Origin: Virgibacillus sp. SK37
GTDB lineage: Bacteria > Bacillota > Bacilli > Bacillales > Amphibacillaceae
Assembly: GCF_000725285.1 (NCBI RefSeq)
Contig: NZ_CP007161.1
Span: forward strand, 1,934,213-1,998,212
Length of the DNA stretch: 64,000 bases
Reading direction: 5' to 3'
This document shows positions 37,086 through 46,049 of the stretch, piece after piece (position 1 is the stretch's first letter; each line of letters begins with the position of its first letter). The notes beneath the pieces are model-generated. The model was not told where the DNA came from, searched no databases, and saw only the letters and a program-made list of their open reading frames with translations. The position numbers were made by a program, and so were the translations under genes.

Positions 37086-38123
37086 ATGCAAAAAGTCGCT
37101 GTATTAGGGGCAGGCAGTTGGGGAACTGCACTGAGCATCGTTCTAGCAGATAATGGACATGATGTCCGATTGTGGACACATCGGCAGGAACAGGCGGAAT
37201 TAATTAATACAACTCATAAAAATGGAAAATATTTGGATGTTACAATACCTAAGGAAATTAATGCCTATTACGATTTAAAGAGTGCTGTTAAAGATGTAAC
37301 TGCTATTATTATTGTAGTCCCAACAAAGGCAATTAGAGAAGTGTGTAAACAACTTAACGTAGTACTTGAGCAAAAAGTAAATATTATACATGCTTCTAAA
37401 GGAATAGAACCTGTTTCTTTAAAACGGGTCTCTGAAATGATTAGCGAGGAATTGAGTGAATACGACGAAGAAGATATTGTCGTATTATCCGGTCCAAGCC
37501 ATGCAGAGGAAGTTGCCTTAAGACAACCGACTACTGTTACTGTATCCGCATTGAATATTGAGTTAGCTAAACATGCACAAGACTTATTTATTAATGAAGA
37601 CTTTCGTGTTTATACAAGTCCTGATATTATTGGGATTGAACTTGGAGGAGCACTAAAGAACATTATTGCTCTTGGTGCTGGTATCTCAGATGGACTAGGT
37701 TATGGAGATAATGCTAAGGCAGCATTAATCACAAGAGGGTTGGCAGAAATCGCCAGATTAGGAACCACCTTAGGAGCAAACCCCTTAAGCTTCTTAGGGC
37801 TTCCAGGTGTTGGTGATCTGATTGTTACGTGTACAAGTGTCCACAGCCGAAACTGGCGTGCAGGTAATTTACTCGGCAAAGGTAATAATCTGGATGATGT
37901 TTTGGAACAAATGGGGATGGTCGTTGAGGGCGTCAGAACCGTAAAGGCAGCTCATCAGTTTGCCAATGAACAAAAAGTTGATATGCCTATAACTACAGGT
38001 ATTTACCAAGTGTTATTTGAAGATAAAGATCCTCGTGATGTTGTTGATCAATTAATGAATCGAACAAAACGTGAAGAAATGGATGATCTTGCTAAATTAC
38101 TTATGGAAAGATATTCGCAATAA
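37086..38123 (+). CDS. gpsA: Glycerol-3-phosphate dehydrogenase [NAD(P)+]
   Basis: GpsA makes sn-glycerol-3-phosphate for phospholipids. The 345-residue product begins with the Rossmann motif VLGAGSWGTALS, has the catalytic lysine block ELGGALKNIIALGAGISDG (near residue 186), and GLGYGDNAKAALITRGLAE. AAAGGAGG precedes the ATG. It is co-directional with der and followed by spoVIF. Confidence 0.97.
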   Translation: MQKVAVLGAGSWGTALSIVLADNGHDVRLWTHRQEQAELINTTHKNGKYLDVTIPKEINAYYDLKSAVKDVTAIIIVVPTKAIREVCKQLNVVLEQKVNIIHASKGIEPVSLKRVSEMISEELSEYDEEDIVVLSGPSHAEEVALRQPTTVTVSALNIELAKHAQDLFINEDFRVYTSPDIIGIELGGALKNIIALGAGISDGLGYGDNAKAALITRGLAEIARLGTTLGANPLSFLGLPGVGDLIVTCTSVHSRNWRAGNLLGKGNNLDDVLEQMGMVVEGVRTVKAAHQFANEQKVDMPITTGIYQVLFEDKDPRDVVDQLMNRTKREEMDDLAKLLMERYSQ

Positions 38124-38180
38124 CACGTCATAACTCTCCTGCATACAATATGTTGAGGATATCAGCAAGGAGGAGAGTAT

Positions 38181-38441
38181 GTGAATAACTTTCAGAAGGG
38201 ACTTTTTGATAAGATCCAAAAGAATGCAAATGTTAAGCCTGATGATGTTTTTAAAGTAGCAGATTCGGTGAAACATGCTGATTTTACTGATGAAAAAACG
38301 GTCCGGCAATTGGTTCGTCAATTAGCTAAAATAGCCAACAAGCCGGTTTCAAAAGAGAAAGAAAATAAAATCGTTGAGTCCATTATAAAAAATAAGATGC
38401 CCGCAGATATGCAATCGTTAAATGAATTATTTAAAAAGTAA
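38181..38441 (+). CDS. spoVIF: Stage VI sporulation protein F
   Basis: SpoVIF is a small coat-associated protein needed for correct coat and crust assembly. The 86-residue, soluble, helical product has DEKTVRQLVRQLAKIANKPVS near residues 40-60, typical of this family. The GTG at 38181 follows AAGGAGGAG; an overlapping ATG is out of frame. It lies after gpsA in a mother-cell sporulation neighbourhood (spoIVA downstream). The alternative is another small SpoVIF-like paralogue. Confidence 0.75.
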   Translation: MNNFQKGLFDKIQKNANVKPDDVFKVADSVKHADFTDEKTVRQLVRQLAKIANKPVSKEKENKIVESIIKNKMPADMQSLNELFKK

Positions 38442-38541
38442 TTGTCCTTGGGCAAGTGAGGATACATTAACAGGTATACTTGCATAAAATAAATCGCACA
38501 AGCATTCAAGAATAGGGTTGCTGTGGATGTTATTTAGTCAA

Positions 38542-38578
38542 ACCGAGATAAAGATAGCCCCCTTTATCTCGGATTTTT
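38542..38578 (+). terminator. Terminator downstream of spoVIF
   Basis: CCGAGATAAAG and CTTTATCTCGG form a perfect 11-bp stem, then ATTTTTT. It lies about 100 bases after the spoVIF stop. Confidence 0.85.
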
Positions 38579-38672
38579 TATTGCCTGAATATGATAAATT
38601 CTAATACCTGTAAATAATTTTAATTACTGAACTAGCCAGTCTAACTCTATTGGAGTTCCTCTCCAAGGCATG

Positions 38673-38716
38673 AGACAAGCCTCTATGTGGTCAAATCACC
38701 ACATAGAGGCTTGTCT
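38673..38716. repeat. Perfect 19-bp inverted repeat
   Basis: AGACAAGCCTCTATGTGGT (38673-38691) and its exact complement (38698-38716) flank a 6-base loop CAAATC. No T-tract follows on either strand, so it is not a standard intrinsic terminator. Confidence 0.85.
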
Positions 38717-38932
38717 TAAGCTAGTTGGGTTCCTGCATGATATATATGTCATTGGGCACGAGTTTAGCCTGTTTTCATTATTCTTGTGCGATTGCAAAGT
38801 TTCAATTATTGGGGTGAACATTTATTTATATTTTATGGATTTAAACCTTGATGTTTTTATTATGCATCGAAGTAGCTTGTGGTATAATACAATTTGCGGT
38901 AAAAAAGTCATTAATAGGAGTGAGAAACAAAA

Positions 38933-39133
38933 ATGTCACAATCAATGCTGAACATGTATATCTCTTTTGCCGGAATGCTATTATTATTTTTGGCAATAGG
39001 GTTAATCTGGCTGAGCAGAAATAAGCTAAATGGATGGCTGTCTGGCATCATTTCAATTCTTTCTTATATATCTCTTCTTTTAGGAAGTATTATCATATTA
39101 TATATTGTCTTTAGTGGTCCAACAGGAGGCTAA
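38933..39133 (+). CDS. yphE: DUF2768 membrane protein YphE
   Basis: A 66-residue protein with two membrane helices (about 8-27 and 36-60) and a short basic loop between, ending GPTGG. Length, topology and place between gpsA/spoVIF and yphF match YphE of the DUF2768 family found in spore formers. TAGGAGTGAG precedes the ATG. An extended -10 element lies about 45 bases upstream. Function unknown. Confidence 0.75.
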   Translation: MSQSMLNMYISFAGMLLLFLAIGLIWLSRNKLNGWLSGIISILSYISLLLGSIIILYIVFSGPTGG

Positions 39134-39154
39134 GTTAACCAGGGAGGTTGCAGA

Positions 39155-39877
39155 ATGAAATTTACATATAAATTAATTTATTTGCTGGTTATTATAGGAT
39201 TGCTTACTGGGTGTATGTATCCGAAGAATGAACTCTCAAAAAACCAATCACCTAATGAGCTGCAATTGGATACTGTACAGCAGGCTGTTGATAAATATAA
39301 GGAAGAAAAGAATGGGTTGGTACCTATTAAAACAAAATCCAGCGACACACCCATTTTTCAAAAGTATCTAATTGATTTTTCAGCATTAAAAGAAAGTAAT
39401 TTATTAACAGATATACCAGGGAATGCATATGAAAATGGGGGAGTATATCAATACGCGTTAATTTATCCAGAAGATAACCCGCAAGTGAAGTTGATCGACC
39501 TTCGAATTACTGAAGCTATTCGAAAGATAAATGTTAAACTGGATATCTATAGAGATAAACATATATATCCGCCCTACAAGAAAGAAATTTCTGATGGCAT
39601 CTTTACTATCGATTATAAAAAACTTGGCTTTGATTCTGCCCCCAAAATAATTAGTCCATACTCCCAAGAAAATCTCCCCTTAGTAATGGATGTTAATGGA
39701 GATTTATATGTTGATTATCGGATTGATTTAAATAATGCCTTAAAAGAATATGATCATTCCTATAAAACAGGCGATGAGATACGTTATATTCTAGCTGAAA
39801 ATACTCCGTTTTTACCTGTTTACTCTTTGCCTTACACAATAAGTAATGGTGAACCTGTATATATGAAAAATAAATAA
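39155..39877 (+). CDS. yphF: Lipoprotein YphF
   Basis: The 240-residue product has a lipoprotein signal (residues 1-20, GLLTGCMYP) and a mature domain with YxxxYxKYLIDF-like and KLGFDSAPKII segments that I do not recognise as an enzyme. It corresponds to YphF by context: after yphE and before spoIVA. GGGAGGTTG precedes the ATG. It ends at a terminator. Function unknown, possibly sporulation related by neighbourhood. Confidence 0.75.
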   Translation: MKFTYKLIYLLVIIGLLTGCMYPKNELSKNQSPNELQLDTVQQAVDKYKEEKNGLVPIKTKSSDTPIFQKYLIDFSALKESNLLTDIPGNAYENGGVYQYALIYPEDNPQVKLIDLRITEAIRKINVKLDIYRDKHIYPPYKKEISDGIFTIDYKKLGFDSAPKIISPYSQENLPLVMDVNGDLYVDYRIDLNNALKEYDHSYKTGDEIRYILAENTPFLPVYSLPYTISNGEPVYMKNK

Positions 39878-39891
39878 TCTAACATATTAAC

Positions 39892-39930
39892 TCCCTTGTA
39901 ACATATATTGTTGCAAGGGTTTTATTTTGT
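39892..39930 (+). terminator. Terminator after yphF
   Basis: CCCTTGTAACA and TGTTGCAAGGG form an 11-bp stem with one mismatch, followed by TTTTATTTTG. Confidence 0.8.
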
Positions 39931-39976
39931 TTTCCATTTTTACTTTCGAAATATATTTATTTACACATATTTTTAG

Positions 39977-40006
39977 TCATAATTCGATAGGACAACATCA
40001 TAGACT
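39977..40006 (+). promoter_or_regulatory. Probable sigma-E promoter of spoIVA
   Basis: TCATAATT at 39977-39984 and CATAGACT at 39999-40006 with a 14-base spacer resemble the mother-cell sigma-E consensus (about TCATATTT, 14-15, CATACAnT). spoIVA is sigma-E dependent in B. subtilis. Confidence 0.5.
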
Positions 40007-40068
40007 TGTAATGTCAATAGTTCGTAGATTGTACGTTAATAAAAGTACGGAGATCGGGAGGGGATCTT

Positions 40069-41547
40069 TTGGAAAGAGTTGATATTTTTAAAGATATTTC
40101 AAAACGGACAAATGGAGATATTTATCTAGGAATAGTGGGAGCAGTCCGTACAGGTAAATCAACGTTTATTAAAAAGTTTATGGAGTTGGTTGTGCTCCCT
40201 AATATTGAAGAGGAAAGCGAAAGAGCAAGAGCTCACGATGAATTACCGCAAAGTGCAGCTGGCAGAACAATTATGACTACAGAGCCAAAGTTCATTCCTA
40301 ACCAAGCGGTATCAGTTAATGTGGATGAAGGTTTAGATGTGAATGTGAGACTTGTGGATTGTGTTGGATATGCGGTAGAAGGCGCAAAAGGCTTTGAGGA
40401 TGAGAATGGGCCCAGAATGATTCATACACCTTGGTATGAAGATCCCATTCCTTTTCATGACGCTGCAGAGATTGGTACGAGAAAAGTAATCCAGGAACAT
40501 TCCACTATTGGAGTAATCGTTACAACTGATGGGACCATAGGTGAGATTCCAAGAAACGATTACTTAGATGCAGAGGCTAGGGTTGTTGAAGAATTAAAAG
40601 AAGTTGGTAAGCCGTTTATAATGGTTATCAATTCTACAAGACCAAATAGTCAGGAAACAGAACTGTTGCGGCAGGAATTAAGCGAAACGCATGACATACC
40701 TGTACTTTCTATGAGTATAGAATCAATGACTGAACATGATGTCCATAATGTTTTGCGAGAAGCGCTTTACGAATTTCCAGTTTTGGAGGTAAATGTAAAC
40801 TTACCAAGTTGGGTGATGGTACTAAAGGAAAATCACTGGTTAAGAAGGAACTATCAGGACACAATTCAAGAAACAGTAAAGAATATTAAGCGATTACGAG
40901 ATGTTGATGAAATTGTAGGAGAATTTTCCGAATTTGATTATATTGATAAAGCTAATATTGCAGGAATGGAAATGGGAGAAGGAGTTGCGGAAATTGATCT
41001 GCATGCACCAGAGTATTTATATGATCAAGTATTAAAAGAAATAGTTGGAGAGGAAATTAGAGGGAAAGATCATCTTCTTCAATTAATGCAAGATTTTTCT
41101 CATGCAAAAAGAGAGTATGATCAAGTCTCAGGAGCGTTACAGATGGTAAAGCAGACAGGGTATGGAATAGCTGCACCATCGTTGGAAGATATGCTATTAG
41201 ACGAACCTGAAATTATCAGACAAGGATCCAGATTTGGGGTTCGATTAAAGGCCGTTGCGCCGTCTATTCATATGATTAAAGTAGAAGTTGAATCCGAATT
41301 TGCGCCTATAATTGGCACAGAGAAACAAAGTGAAGAGTTAGTACGGTACTTAATGCAGGATTTTGAAGAGGATCCATTATCCATTTGGGAATCAGATATT
41401 TTTGGTCGCTCATTAAGTTCCATTGTCCGGGAAGGTATTCAAGCTAAAATTGCTCTCATGCCTGAAAATGCAAGATACAAATTAAAAGACACCTTGGAGC
41501 GAATTATCAATGAAGGCTCGGGTGGATTAATAGCAATCATTTTATAG
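40069..41547 (+). CDS. spoIVA: Stage IV sporulation protein A
   Basis: SpoIVA is a cytoskeletal ATPase that polymerises around the forespore to form the coat basement layer. The 492-residue product has a Walker A-like GAVRTGKSTF (near residue 24), a switch/Walker B region VRLVDCVGYAVEGA (near residue 96), and the conserved C-terminus ending EGSGGLIAIIL that is required for membrane anchoring. The TTG start follows GGGAGGGGATC. It is preceded by a likely sigma-E promoter and followed by a terminator. Confidence 0.97.
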   Translation: MERVDIFKDISKRTNGDIYLGIVGAVRTGKSTFIKKFMELVVLPNIEEESERARAHDELPQSAAGRTIMTTEPKFIPNQAVSVNVDEGLDVNVRLVDCVGYAVEGAKGFEDENGPRMIHTPWYEDPIPFHDAAEIGTRKVIQEHSTIGVIVTTDGTIGEIPRNDYLDAEARVVEELKEVGKPFIMVINSTRPNSQETELLRQELSETHDIPVLSMSIESMTEHDVHNVLREALYEFPVLEVNVNLPSWVMVLKENHWLRRNYQDTIQETVKNIKRLRDVDEIVGEFSEFDYIDKANIAGMEMGEGVAEIDLHAPEYLYDQVLKEIVGEEIRGKDHLLQLMQDFSHAKREYDQVSGALQMVKQTGYGIAAPSLEDMLLDEPEIIRQGSRFGVRLKAVAPSIHMIKVEVESEFAPIIGTEKQSEELVRYLMQDFEEDPLSIWESDIFGRSLSSIVREGIQAKIALMPENARYKLKDTLERIINEGSGGLIAIIL

Positions 41548-41573
41548 CAGCTGTAATTCAGCTGCTATTTTTT
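41546..41573 (+). terminator. Terminator after spoIVA
   Basis: AGCAGCTG and CAGCTGCT form a perfect 8-bp stem followed by ATTTTTTATT; it abuts the stop codon. Confidence 0.8.
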
Positions 41574-41743
41574 ATTCTTTTTAAACAACGGCAGGAAAAT
41601 TGGTTTCTCTGTCGTATATGTATATTAGGCTTAGCGACCTGTTCGCAATCATTAAATTCTTCCCATATTTTGGGTAATATTGTGCTTTTTCCCTTGAAAA
41701 CAGGTTTTTTCTAAATAAATCGGTAAAAATTAGTTACTTATTG

Positions 41744-41772
41744 TTGAATTTTATCGCGAACTCGGTTATTAT
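41744..41772 (+). promoter_or_regulatory. Sigma-A type promoter of hbs
   Basis: TTGAAT at 41744-41749 and TATTAT at 41767-41772 with a 17-base spacer; leaves a leader of about 115 bases before the HU start. Confidence 0.5.
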
Positions 41773-41894
41773 AAGCCTTGTCATCAATGAAAGAGATGAC
41801 TTTTATGTATAAAAGTAGGCAAAATGGTGAACAAATGAGAATAACATCTTTTGTTCCTATGTCGATTGAAAGATTTTGGGAGGAGGTGAATGTC

Positions 41895-42167
41895 ATGAAC
41901 AAAACAGACCTAGTGAATGCTGTAGCTGAGAAAAGTGATCTTTCTAAGAAAGACGCAACTAAAGCAGTAGATGCAGTTTTTGAATCTGTCATGGATTCAC
42001 TTAAAAATGGTGACAAAGTACAATTAATCGGTTTTGGTAACTTTGAAGTACGTGAGCGTTCAGCCCGTAAAGGCCGTAACCCGCAAACTGGGGAAGAAAT
42101 TGAAATCCCAGCAAGCAAAGTACCTGCTTTTAAACCAGGTAAAGCCCTTAAAGACATTGTAAAATAA
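41895..42167 (+). CDS. hbs: DNA-binding protein HU
   Basis: HU is the abundant nucleoid architectural protein. The 90-residue product starts [20 protein letters not shown] and has the HU beta-arm sequence [20 protein letters not shown] (near residues 61-80). ATG 41895 is chosen because AGGAGGTGA lies 6 bases before it; the frame stays open back to 41778 but that part is not conserved. A strong terminator follows. Confidence 0.97.
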   Translation: MNKTDLVNAVAEKSDLSKKDATKAVDAVFESVMDSLKNGDKVQLIGFGNFEVRERSARKGRNPQTGEEIEIPASKVPAFKPGKALKDIVK

Positions 42168-42185
42168 TAAATTTTACATAGGGCA

Positions 42186-42216
42186 AAAAAGATACGCTTC
42201 GGCGTATCTTTTTTTT
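42186..42216 (+). terminator. Terminator after hbs
   Basis: AAAGATACGC and GCGTATCTTT with a TTCG tetraloop, followed by a T-run. Confidence 0.9.
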
Positions 42217-42306
42217 AGTAATTTGATATTAGTTCTTGCTTTATTATAGATATTTATATGATAGATTTCCCTTTATATTAAGGAATTCATTAATTAGGAG
42301 GTTATT

Positions 42307-42522
42307 ATGGACAATAAAAGTGACTTTTTTGTTATTAAAGCATTGGAAGACGGTGTTAACGTTATTGGATTAACAAGAGGTACTGATACCCGTTTTCACC
42401 ATTCGGAAAAACTTGACAAAAATGAAGTAATGATCGCTCAATTTACGGAACATACTTCTGCTGTAAAAGTTCGGGGAAAAGCTATTATTCAAACAAGTCA
42501 TGGTGAAATGGAAAATAATTAA
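42307..42522 (+). CDS. mtrB: Tryptophan RNA-binding attenuation protein (TRAP)
   Basis: TRAP forms an 11-mer ring that, with bound tryptophan, wraps G/UAG repeats in trp leader RNA. The 71-residue product shows family sequence [19 protein letters not shown] and [28 protein letters not shown] (two blocks), including the tryptophan-pocket and KKR-like RNA-contact region. ATTAGGAGG precedes the ATG. In B. subtilis mtrB follows folE (mtrA); here folE is missing and hbs is directly upstream. No trp genes occur in the window. Confidence 0.93.
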   Translation: MDNKSDFFVIKALEDGVNVIGLTRGTDTRFHHSEKLDKNEVMIAQFTEHTSAVKVRGKAIIQTSHGEMENN

Positions 42523-42575
42523 TCTATAAATAGTTTTACCATGAATATTGATTAACGTTTTTACTAAAATTATGC

Positions 42576-42581
42576 TATAAT
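42576..42581 (+). promoter_or_regulatory. Extended -10 element before hepS
   Basis: TGCTATAAT (42573-42581), an extended -10 box, about 44 bases before the TTG start of hepS. A weak TTAACG lies 18 bases upstream. Confidence 0.45.
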
Positions 42582-42624
42582 AGCAAATGCGATTACTGAC
42601 GGTTAGAAGGGCTAGGGTGATTTT

Positions 42625-43395
42625 TTGAATACCTCAACTACTATCAAAACTTTGCTGGAAGATAGAATGAAGCATTCATTTCTTAATAAATATATAAAAC
42701 AGCCCTTTATTGACGAAGGAAAACTGCTTATTTTATCTGGTATTATGGAAGGGACCGACTTTTCAAAAAATACAAAGGAACAATTTATTATTACAGCAAT
42801 GCTTGTACAAATAGCTTTGGATACACATGACCACGTACCTGCTGAAATAGATGGACAGGAAAGTAAAACAGCGAAATTAGAGAAGCAACTGAGAGTACTA
42901 GCAGGAGATTATTATAGTGGACTTTACTATATGTTACTTTCAGAGCTTGAGGAAATTGATCTTATACATAAACTAGCGACAGCCATTAAAGAGATAAATG
43001 AATATAAAATGAAAGTATATTATCACGAAGCAGATTCTTTAATGGATCATATGGATTTCGTTATGAGAACAGAATCACTTGTAGCGCTATCTTTAGCGCA
43101 CTATGTGGAAAATGTAACATTCATACCTTTAATCTTAGATTGGATGTATGTAAATAAGTTGATTTTTATCAAAACAAAAGGAAAATCTATTATTAATCAA
43201 TGGCAGATCTATTATCCAGAATGGACATACTCATCAATAGAAGAAAAGATAGATGAAATTATTAAACACAAATCACATAAAATTAATCGTTATTTACAGA
43301 CATTGCCGGATTGGCATTCCCTTCACGGCATCCAAGTAGAAGGTTTATTAAAAAAAGTATGGCATGGTAAGTCAATGTTTGCAGAGGGTGGATAA
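42625..43395 (+). CDS. hepS: Heptaprenyl diphosphate synthase component I
   Basis: HepS is the small non-catalytic subunit that sets chain length in making the C35 side chain of menaquinone-7. The 256-residue, helical product carries [24 protein letters not shown] sequence (near residues 31-50) and DTHDHVP, typical of HepS. The TTG start follows AAGGGCTAGGGTG. It is followed 2 bases later by menG; hepT comes third, the standard hepS-menG-hepT operon. Confidence 0.92.
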   Translation: MNTSTTIKTLLEDRMKHSFLNKYIKQPFIDEGKLLILSGIMEGTDFSKNTKEQFIITAMLVQIALDTHDHVPAEIDGQESKTAKLEKQLRVLAGDYYSGLYYMLLSELEEIDLIHKLATAIKEINEYKMKVYYHEADSLMDHMDFVMRTESLVALSLAHYVENVTFIPLILDWMYVNKLIFIKTKGKSIINQWQIYYPEWTYSSIEEKIDEIIKHKSHKINRYLQTLPDWHSLHGIQVEGLLKKVWHGKSMFAEGG

Positions 43396-43397
43396 AT

Positions 43398-44108
43398 ATG
43401 TCTCAACAACAATCAAAAGAAGAACGTGTACACCATGTTTTTGAAAAGATCTACAATAAATATGATGCTATGAATTCCATTATTTCTTTTCAACGCCATA
43501 AGGCTTGGCGAAAGGACGTAATGAAGCGTATGCAGGTTGAAGAAGGGGCTATGGCACTGGATGTTTGTTGTGGAACAGGAGACTGGGCTATTTCACTTGC
43601 TGAGAAGATTGGCACCTCTGGAGAAATAATAGGGCTTGATTTTAGTGAAAATATGTTATCTGTAGCTAAACAAAAGAAAAAGCAACATAATATCAAACAA
43701 CTTCAGTTCATTCATGGTAATGCAATGGAACTACCTTTTAAAGATAATACGTTTGATTACGTTACGATCGGATTTGGCTTAAGGAATGTCCCTGACTACA
43801 TGACAGTTTTACAAGAAATGTATCGGGTGGTTAAACCTGGTGGTAAGGTTGTTTGTTTAGAAACCTCCCAACCGGAATTGATCGGTTTTAGACAGTTGTA
43901 TTATTTTTATTTCCGTTTTATAATGCCTGCCTTTGGCCGGTTATTTGCCAAAAGCTATAAAGAGTATGCATGGTTACATGAGTCCGCAAAGAATTTTCCT
44001 GATAAAAAACACCTTAAGAAGATGTTTATGGAAGCAGGGTTCGCAAAAGTGGATATAAAAAGCTATACAGGTGGAGTAGCTGCCATGCATATGGGCTTTA
44101 AAGAATAA
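43398..44108 (+). CDS. menG: Demethylmenaquinone methyltransferase
   Basis: MenG methylates demethylmenaquinone with S-adenosylmethionine in the last step of menaquinone synthesis. The 236-residue product has the SAM-binding [18 protein letters not shown] (near residue 53), the UbiE/MenG signature [20 protein letters not shown] followed by GLRNVPD, and C-terminal [17 protein letters not shown] site precedes the ATG, itself overlapping the end of hepS. Confidence 0.96.
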   Translation: MSQQQSKEERVHHVFEKIYNKYDAMNSIISFQRHKAWRKDVMKRMQVEEGAMALDVCCGTGDWAISLAEKIGTSGEIIGLDFSENMLSVAKQKKKQHNIKQLQFIHGNAMELPFKDNTFDYVTIGFGLRNVPDYMTVLQEMYRVVKPGGKVVCLETSQPELIGFRQLYYFYFRFIMPAFGRLFAKSYKEYAWLHESAKNFPDKKHLKKMFMEAGFAKVDIKSYTGGVAAMHMGFKE

Positions 44109-44168
44109 CTAAATGAGAAAAAGTTATTCAATGAACAGACATTTTCTATGAAATAAAAGGTGACCCAC

Positions 44169-45140
44169 ATGAAATTAGCTAAAACATACGGATACTTAAA
44201 AAAGGACTTAGATTTAATTGAGCAATCAATTAATAAAGTAATACAGGCCGACCATTCTATATTGCGTGAGGCTTCTACAGAATTATTGAAAGCGGGCGGG
44301 AAAAGAATCCGTCCTATCTTTGTGTTGCTATCCGGTCGTTTTGGGGAATGTGACATAGAACGTTTAAAAACAGTTGCAGTGACCCTTGAATTGATCCATA
44401 TGGCTACATTAGTACATGATGATGTGATTGATGATGCAGACATACGAAGAAGTCAGCCTACAATAAGAAGGTTGTACGGAAATCGGATCGCCATGTATAC
44501 TGGAGATTATATACTAGCTAGAGCGCTGGAAGAGATTACTACATTAAATGATATTGCAATTCACCGCATTCTTTCAAAAACAATTGTGGAAGTGTGTGTT
44601 GGCGAAATTGAGCAAATTAAAGATAAATATAATTATAACCAGGGATTAAGGGATTACTTACGAAGAATTAAACGGAAAACAGCTTTATTAATTGCTACCA
44701 GTTGCCAATTGGGGGCTGTAGCAGCAGGCGTATCGTGGAAAGACGCGAACCGACTTTATCATTACGGATACTATATAGGCATGTCTTATCAAATCATTGA
44801 TGATATTTTAGATTTTACTTCTTCCCCAAAGGAACTTGGTAAACCGGTTGGAAATGATTTATTGCAAGGGAACATTACATTACCTGTACTATTTGCAATG
44901 GAAGATGAATCATTTAATTCAAAGGTAAAGAATTTGTTTAGCCAAAAGGAAGAGATAACTGAAACTGATATACAGCCAATTCTGACTCATTTACACACAA
45001 CAGATGCAATTGAGAGATCCTATGAGATGAGCAATTTGTATTTAGATAAAGCACTACACATGTTGGATAAAACCCCTGCGATGAAAGCAAAGACTACATT
45101 AAGAGATATTGCCAAATATATTGGAAATAGACGTTCATAA
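44169..45140 (+). CDS. hepT: Heptaprenyl diphosphate synthase component II
   Basis: HepT is the catalytic trans-prenyltransferase subunit. The 323-residue product has GGKRIRPIFVLLSG (near residue 43), the first aspartate-rich motif LVHDDVIDDADIRR (near residue 80), KTALLIATSC and the second motif YQIIDDILDFT (near residue 206). ATG 44169 is used because the AAAGGTGA ribosome site overlaps the GTG at 44160. It completes the hepS-menG-hepT operon. Confidence 0.95.
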   Translation: MKLAKTYGYLKKDLDLIEQSINKVIQADHSILREASTELLKAGGKRIRPIFVLLSGRFGECDIERLKTVAVTLELIHMATLVHDDVIDDADIRRSQPTIRRLYGNRIAMYTGDYILARALEEITTLNDIAIHRILSKTIVEVCVGEIEQIKDKYNYNQGLRDYLRRIKRKTALLIATSCQLGAVAAGVSWKDANRLYHYGYYIGMSYQIIDDILDFTSSPKELGKPVGNDLLQGNITLPVLFAMEDESFNSKVKNLFSQKEEITETDIQPILTHLHTTDAIERSYEMSNLYLDKALHMLDKTPAMKAKTTLRDIAKYIGNRRS

Positions 45141-45290
45141 TTTATTTGTTATTTTACGAAAGTTTTGGTAGAATTTTATCGAGTAAAAGAAGTGAAACTA
45201 GCCTGTTTTAATTAACCGAACTCGTTAAATAGGTAAAGGCTATCCCAATCGCTTATTTTTAGCTTACATTACATAGAAGAGGTGGAAATG

Positions 45291-45737
45291 ATGGAAAAAA
45301 CATTTTTAATGGTGAAACCAGATGGAGTACAACGCAATTTAGTAGGAGAAATAGTTAAACGTTTTGAAGCAAAAGGTTTTAAATTAGCTGGTGCTAAACT
45401 GATGGTTATTTCTGATGATTTAGCTAAAGAACATTATGGAGAACATAAAGAAAGACCATTCTTTGGTGAGTTGGTTGACTTTATTACCTCTGGACCGGTA
45501 TTTGCTATGGTTTGGGAAGGTGAAAAGGTTATCTCTACAGCTCGTGATATGATGGGTAAAACAAATCCATTGGAAGCTGCTGCTGGAACTATTCGTGGAG
45601 ATTTTGGCATGACAGTAGGTAAAAATGTGATTCACGGATCAGATTCACCTGAAAGCGCTGAAAGAGAAATTAATTTGTTCTTTGATAACAATGAGTTAGT
45701 TTCTTATGAAAAACAAGACAGCTCTTGGATTTATTAA
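45291..45737 (+). CDS. ndk: Nucleoside diphosphate kinase
   Basis: Ndk transfers the gamma-phosphate between nucleoside triphosphates and diphosphates through a phosphohistidine. The 148-residue product has [13 protein letters not shown] and the active-site [15 protein letters not shown] (histidine near residue 115). ATG 45291 gives the usual length and lies after GAGGTGG; GTG 45282 and ATG 45288 are alternatives. It is followed by a terminator and repeat copy C. Confidence 0.96.
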   Translation: MEKTFLMVKPDGVQRNLVGEIVKRFEAKGFKLAGAKLMVISDDLAKEHYGEHKERPFFGELVDFITSGPVFAMVWEGEKVISTARDMMGKTNPLEAAAGTIRGDFGMTVGKNVIHGSDSPESAEREINLFFDNNELVSYEKQDSSWIY

Positions 45738-45769
45738 TTTGTACAGCAAGAAATGCTAAATATTATGGC

Positions 45770-45797
45770 AAGCCTCCGTTTTAAACGGAGGCTTTTA
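45770..45797 (+). terminator. Terminator after ndk
   Basis: AAGCCTCCGTTT and AAACGGAGGCTT form a near-perfect stem followed by TTATT. Repeat copy C begins about 8-15 bases later. Confidence 0.85.
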
Positions 45798-45956
45798 TTA
45801 AGGGTTAAATATTGGTTCTATTGCAAATGTTGGGGAATAGACGTTATCTCGTACATTCATAGTAGGAGGAAACTGCGAACTAACTAAGAATATAGAGACT
45901 GCGTAAATCACCGCTACGGGGAAATATTCAGCTTTCCGCGGGCGGCTGATGAGCCT

Positions 45957-46049
45957 CGGGCCAACACGATGTTGGTCATGAAGGCGTTGCGACAATGGGT
46001 TTTGATGGGGCGAGTATGCGCAGCCCCAGGACGTCGCGACTTTAGCTTT
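45957..46049 (+). repeat. 93-bp module, unit 2 (inside copy C)
   Basis: Begins CGGGCCAACACGATGTTGGT and aligns without gaps to the reverse complement of 46272-46364. Over the 83 bases 45966-46048 I count about 60 identities by hand. It sits inside the 262-bp segment. Confidence 0.8.

Larger units (their letters stand above)
38442..38932 (+). other. Intergenic region with two hairpins
   Basis: No convincing gene in 490 bases; an open frame at 38670-38951 has no ribosome site or recognisable sequence. It contains a terminator (38542-38578), a small TTGGAG/CTCCAA stem (38650-38666), a perfect 19-bp hairpin (38673-38716) and an extended -10 element TGGTATAAT (38880-38888) that may drive the DUF2768 gene. 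Confidence 0.6.

Noticed and set aside
38670..38951. Open frame of 93 codons between spoVIF and yphE
   Set aside because: It starts inside the perfect hairpin region, has no ribosome site, cysteine- and histidine-rich random-looking sequence, and overlaps the better supported yphE start.
40069..41547. Der-like GTPase instead of SpoIVA
   Set aside because: The Walker A motif alone could suggest a GTPase, but length, the C-terminal IAIIL anchor and the hbs context fix it as SpoIVA.
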